Part shown: one piece after another, positions 60,930 through 64,000 of the stretch
How positions within the stretch are numbered: the stretch's first letter is position 1
Layout of the letters: each line of letters begins with the position of its first letter
NCBI GenBank assembly: GCA_037176705.1
Contig: CM073886.1
Location: forward strand, 89,377,501-89,441,500
DNA: 64,000 nt
DNA from: Molossus alvarezi
Taxonomy: Eukaryota; Chordata; Mammalia; Chiroptera; Molossidae
Reading direction: 5' to 3'
Position numbers and translations under genes: made by a program
Notes under the pieces: generated by a model
Told to the model about the DNA's origin: nothing
The model's input: the letters and a program-made list of their open reading frames with translations, nothing else
Databases searched by the model: none

Positions 60930-62542
60930 TTGATGGCTTTCTTATACACCAATGATGAACTCACAGAAAGAGAAACTAAAAAAAACAATACCATTTACCA
61001 TCGTGGCAAAAAAAATTAAGATACCTAAGAATAAACTTAACCAAAGAAATAAAGGACCTATTCGCAGAAAACTACATCATTGAAAAAAGAAATAGAGGAA
61101 GATTTAAAAATGTGGAAGCACATACCATGTTCATGGATTGGAAGAATTAACATCATTAAAATGTCCATACTACCCAAAGCAATCTATAGATTCAATGCAA
61201 TCCCCATCAAAATACCAATGCCATACTTCACAGAACTAGAAGAAATACTTCAAAAGTTCATATGGAAGCAAAAAAACCTCGAATAGCCACCAGCTATCTT
61301 GAAAAGGAACGAAGTTGGACAAATCACATTACCAGATTTCAGGTTATAATACAAAGCCACTGTAATCAAAACAGCCTGGTACTGGCACAAGAACAGGCAT
61401 ATAGACCAGTGGAACAGAACAGAGAACCCAGAAATGGACCCAAGGCAATATGCTCAATTAATATTTGACAAAGGTGGCAAGAGCATACAGTGGAGTAAAG
61501 ACAGCCTCTTTAATAAATGGTGCTGGGAAAAGTGGACAGCTACATGCAAAAAAAATGAAACTAGACCATCAACTTACACCCTACACAAGAATAAACTCAA
61601 AATGGATAAAAGACTTAAATGTGACTCATGAATCCATAAAAATCCTAGAAAAAACTGCAGGCAACAAAATTTCGGACATCATTCACAGCAGTTTTCACTG
61701 ATACATCATCTAAGGCAACAGAAACAAAGGAGAAAATGAACACATGGGACTACATCAAACTAAAAAGCTTCTGCACAGCAAAAGATACAATCATCAAAAT
61801 GGAAAGGCAACCCACTGTATGGGAGAGCATCATTGCCAATGATATATTATATAAGGGGTTAATTTCCAAAATATACAGAGTATTCATAGAACTCAACAAA
61901 AGGAAGACAAAGAACCCAATTAAAAAATGGGCAGAGGAACTAAATAGACACTTCTCTAAACAGCACATACAAATGGCTAAGAGACATATGAATAAATGCT
62001 CAACATTACTAATCATCAGAGAGAAGCAAATTAAAACAACAATGAGGTATCACCTCACACCTGTCAGAATGGTCGCAATCAACAAATCATTAAACAACAA
62101 GTGTTGGGGAGGGTGTGGAGAAAAGGGAACTCTAGTACACTGCTGGTGAGAATGCAGACTGGTGCAGCCACTAAGGAAAGCACAATGATGTTACCTCAAA
62201 AAATTAAAAATGGAACTGTCATTTGACCCAGTGATCCCACTTCTAGGAATATACCCTAAGAAGCCTGAAACACCAATCAGAAAGAATATATGTACCCCCA
62301 TGTTTGTAGCAGCACTATTTACAACAGCTAAGATCTGGAAATAGCCCAAATGTCCATCAGTTGACAAATGGATAACAAAGCTGTGGTACATATACACAAT
62401 GGAGTACTATGCAGCTGTAATAAAGAAAGATTTCTTATCCTTTGAGACTACATGGAGGGACCTGGAAAGTATTATCCTCAGCAAAACAAGCCATACAGAG
62501 AAAGAGAAGTATCATATAATCTCACTTATCTGTGGAATATAA

Positions 62543-62790
62543 TGAACATAACAGTCTGAGGAATGGGGTAGTCCCAGAGACATGGAAGTGGGGTACAGAC
62601 TGACAATCTCTAGAAGAGGGGGTGGTGGGGGAGAGATAAACCACAGAACTTATATGCATGTGTGCATGAACAATGGACATGGACAACAAAGCTGGGGACA
62701 GGGTGGAGAGTGAAGAGGAGGGGAATCAATGGGGGAAAAAGGAGAAACATTTGTAACCAAAATAAATAAATTAATTAAAAAATAAAGTAG
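62543..62790 (+). other. LINE-1 3'UTR and A-rich tail
   Basis: Follows the ORF2 stop. Contains gaatggggtagtcccagaga, a short G-rich stretch (gaagagggggtggtggggga) and gggggaaaaaggagaaacat, then A-rich sequence. The G-rich stretch is a common feature of L1 3'UTRs. Confidence 0.75.
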
Positions 62791-62831
62791 AATAAAATAA
62801 AAACAAAACAATAAACATTTACCAATTCATT

Positions 62832-62861
62832 TTATATATATATATATGTATATATATATAT
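62832..62861. repeat. (TA)n microsatellite
   Basis: Alternating TA with one TG interruption (tatatgtata), right of the L1 tail. Confidence 0.9.
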
Positions 62862-62984
62862 GAATTCATATGTTGGAACTAAACAGTATTTTTAGTGAAC
62901 ATCTATTAGTGTGGGATTATGGCTGATTATATTTCTCTTTATATTTTTTACAACTCTATATTTTTTTAATTAGGTTTGAAAACC

Positions 62985-63245
62985 GCCCTGGCTGGTTTGG
63001 CTCAGCGGTTAGAGTGTCGGCCTGTGGTCCTGAGAGACCCGGGTTCGGTTCCCGCTAAGGGCATGTACCTTGGTTGGAGTTTGTCCCTGGCCCTGGTTGG
63101 TTGTGCGGGTGGCAGCCGCTCGATATGTTCCTTTCACATCGATGTTTCTCTCTCTCTCTCTTTGTTCCTCTCTCTCCCTCCCACTCTATCTGAACAAAAA
63201 ATGGAAAAATGTCCTCGGGTGAGGATAAAAAAAAAAAAAAAAAAA
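62985..63245 (+). mobile_element. Ves-type SINE
   Basis: Head gccctggctggtttggctca, A-box-like gcggttagagtgtcgg, B-box-like gggttcggttcccgc, CT run, cctcgggtgaggataaaa and an A tail. Short target duplication gaaaacc at 62978-62984 and 63246-63252. Confidence 0.93.
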
Positions 63246-63252
63246 GAAAACC

Positions 63253-64000
63253 TTAACTTCCAGAAACCCCATATCAGAGTCTTCTGATTATGACCTGTGA
63301 GTTCATGTTCCCAACAATTTTTTAATACTTTGAAGAGATTATAAACTTAAGAACACACACTTTTACCCAGACATTTTCGTAAAATTTGATTGATATGTTT
63401 TGACAAACAAAATAAAATGCTTACACACAAACTATCCAAACCCTAGGAATAAATACTAAAATCGCTTTACAACGGGTCTTTCCAACTCCCGGGAATTTTC
63501 AAATATAAAAATGAAAAAGAATCCTTTTTCCACACATAAATCCTTACCTGTTTATGGCGACTAGGGAACTAGATAATTTTGAAGATAACTGGGTTATAAA
63601 TCCATACGGCGGTATGTTGTAGGCTGAATATACGTCTTATTATTGACGGACTGGTCTGGCTGTGCATTTTGCCTGAGAAGTTTTGAATTCAGACCTGCTT
63701 CACCCCACTGTACTGTGCACGAAAGCTTTCTTCTCTCATTGCTCAGAAAGATCATGTCCTTTTGAAAGTTTGTTTTTAATATTAGCCAAATATATACACA
63801 GTGAAAATGATGTTCTTGACTTCAAAAAATTATACTAGCTATAATTTGGGATTACCTCTCCCCTCGTCCCAATATACACAACCTTGTTTTTTTTTCCATG
63901 ATGCTAGATAACTCAGACTTGACTATCTTTGCTTAGCGAGATTGTGAAGACTGAAAAGCAAAGACCAAGTTTCTGGTACCAACCACAGAGATATCCCTTG
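63253..64000. other. Unique sequence at the right edge
   Basis: No repeat, RNA gene or coding exon recognised. Confidence 0.4.

Larger units (their letters stand above)
58159..62542 (+). pseudogene. LINE-1 ORF2 relic (endonuclease/reverse transcriptase)
   Basis: ORF2p supplies the AP-like endonuclease and reverse transcriptase for target-primed integration. The ATG at 58159 begins MAINKYISIITLNVYGLNAP. A small deletion then breaks the frame near 58230. Endonuclease motifs are visible at 58319-58915 (NIYAPN, GDLNNPL, FSKIDHMLG, SDHN). Trp codons have become TAG near 58240 and at 58913, and a TGA lies at about 59288. The RT domain at 59450-60080 shows [50 protein letters not shown] and motif [12 protein letters not shown]. 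The FADD motif C is at 60532-60543. Two Ves SINEs interrupt the RT domain. The Cys-rich end ([15 protein letters not shown]) is followed by TGA. Confidence 0.92.
55097..62816 (+). mobile_element. Near full-length but inactive LINE-1
   Basis: Shows the whole L1 order: 5'UTR (55097-56959), ORF1 relic (56960-58113), ORF2 relic (58159-62542), 3'UTR and A-rich tail. The 5' end carries gagaagatggc, a YY1-type site typical of true L1 5' ends. Three Ves SINEs inside add about 790 bp, so the L1 itself is roughly 6.9 kb. Stops, frameshifts and insertions in both ORFs show it cannot move on its own. The ends are not certain; two candidate target duplications are discussed under findings. Confidence 0.93.
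47758..64000 (-). other. MAST4: Upstream flank of the MAST4 short isoform; intron of the long isoform if conserved
   Basis: In human the long MAST4 isoform begins far upstream with a different N-terminus, so this interval would be intronic for it. None of the long-isoform exons was recognised here. Apart from the CpG-rich promoter it holds repeats and AT-rich unique sequence. Confidence 0.55.

Noticed and set aside
58159..62542. Active reverse transcriptase gene
   Set aside because: Several stops, frame shifts and two SINE insertions break the frame even though some catalytic motifs remain.

Overview
The window looks like a piece of a microbat nuclear genome, most likely a yangochiropteran or vespertilionoid species. 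The main evidence is eleven tRNA-derived SINE copies of the bat Ves type, in two clearly different sublineages. There is also a degenerate but near full-length LINE-1, a young 5'-truncated LINE-1, a hAT element resembling SPIN, and a background of old mammalian repeats (MIR, L2, L1M, a MaLR-type LTR). Bacterial-style gene content is absent; almost all open frames are chance frames or repeat-derived.

Only one host protein-coding segment can be supported. It is a 92-nt coding exon on the minus strand at 47666-47757. It opens with ATG, encodes MDMSDPNFWTVLSNF... and ends in a consensus GT splice donor. From memory this is the alternative first coding exon of MAST4, a large microtubule-associated AGC-family serine/threonine kinase. 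It sits at the edge of a GC- and CpG-rich segment (about 47.58-48.56 kb) that is its likely promoter and 5' leader. On this reading everything left of 47666 is the first intron of that isoform. Everything right of about 48.6 kb is its upstream flank, and intron if the longer MAST4 isoform starts further right as in human.

Layout: 1-47.6 kb is intron with scattered Ves SINEs (0.9, 14.6, 16.0, 24.8, 27.0, 29.8, 31.3 kb), L1 tails, L2, MIR and two hAT non-autonomous elements (21.7 and 32.0 kb). A second small CpG-rich island with a full CRE and an NRF1-like site lies at 40.25-40.53 kb. A perfect 72-bp inverted repeat with associated direct repeats lies at 43.27-43.69 kb. A young truncated L1 with a 16-bp target-site duplication lies at 44.5-45.2 kb. 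From 48.6 to 54.5 kb the sequence is mostly unique, with a GAA/GCA triplet tract at 52.45 kb. An ancient LTR at 54.5 kb is followed by the L1 at 55.1-62.8 kb, which contains 71-72-bp tandem monomers in its 5'UTR and three Ves SINEs in its coding region. A last SINE is at 63.0 kb.

I found no previously undescribed multi-gene system. The strongest unexplained structure is the inverted/direct repeat complex near 43.5 kb, which looks like the footprint of a template-switching replication event and would fold into a long hairpin in MAST4 pre-mRNA.
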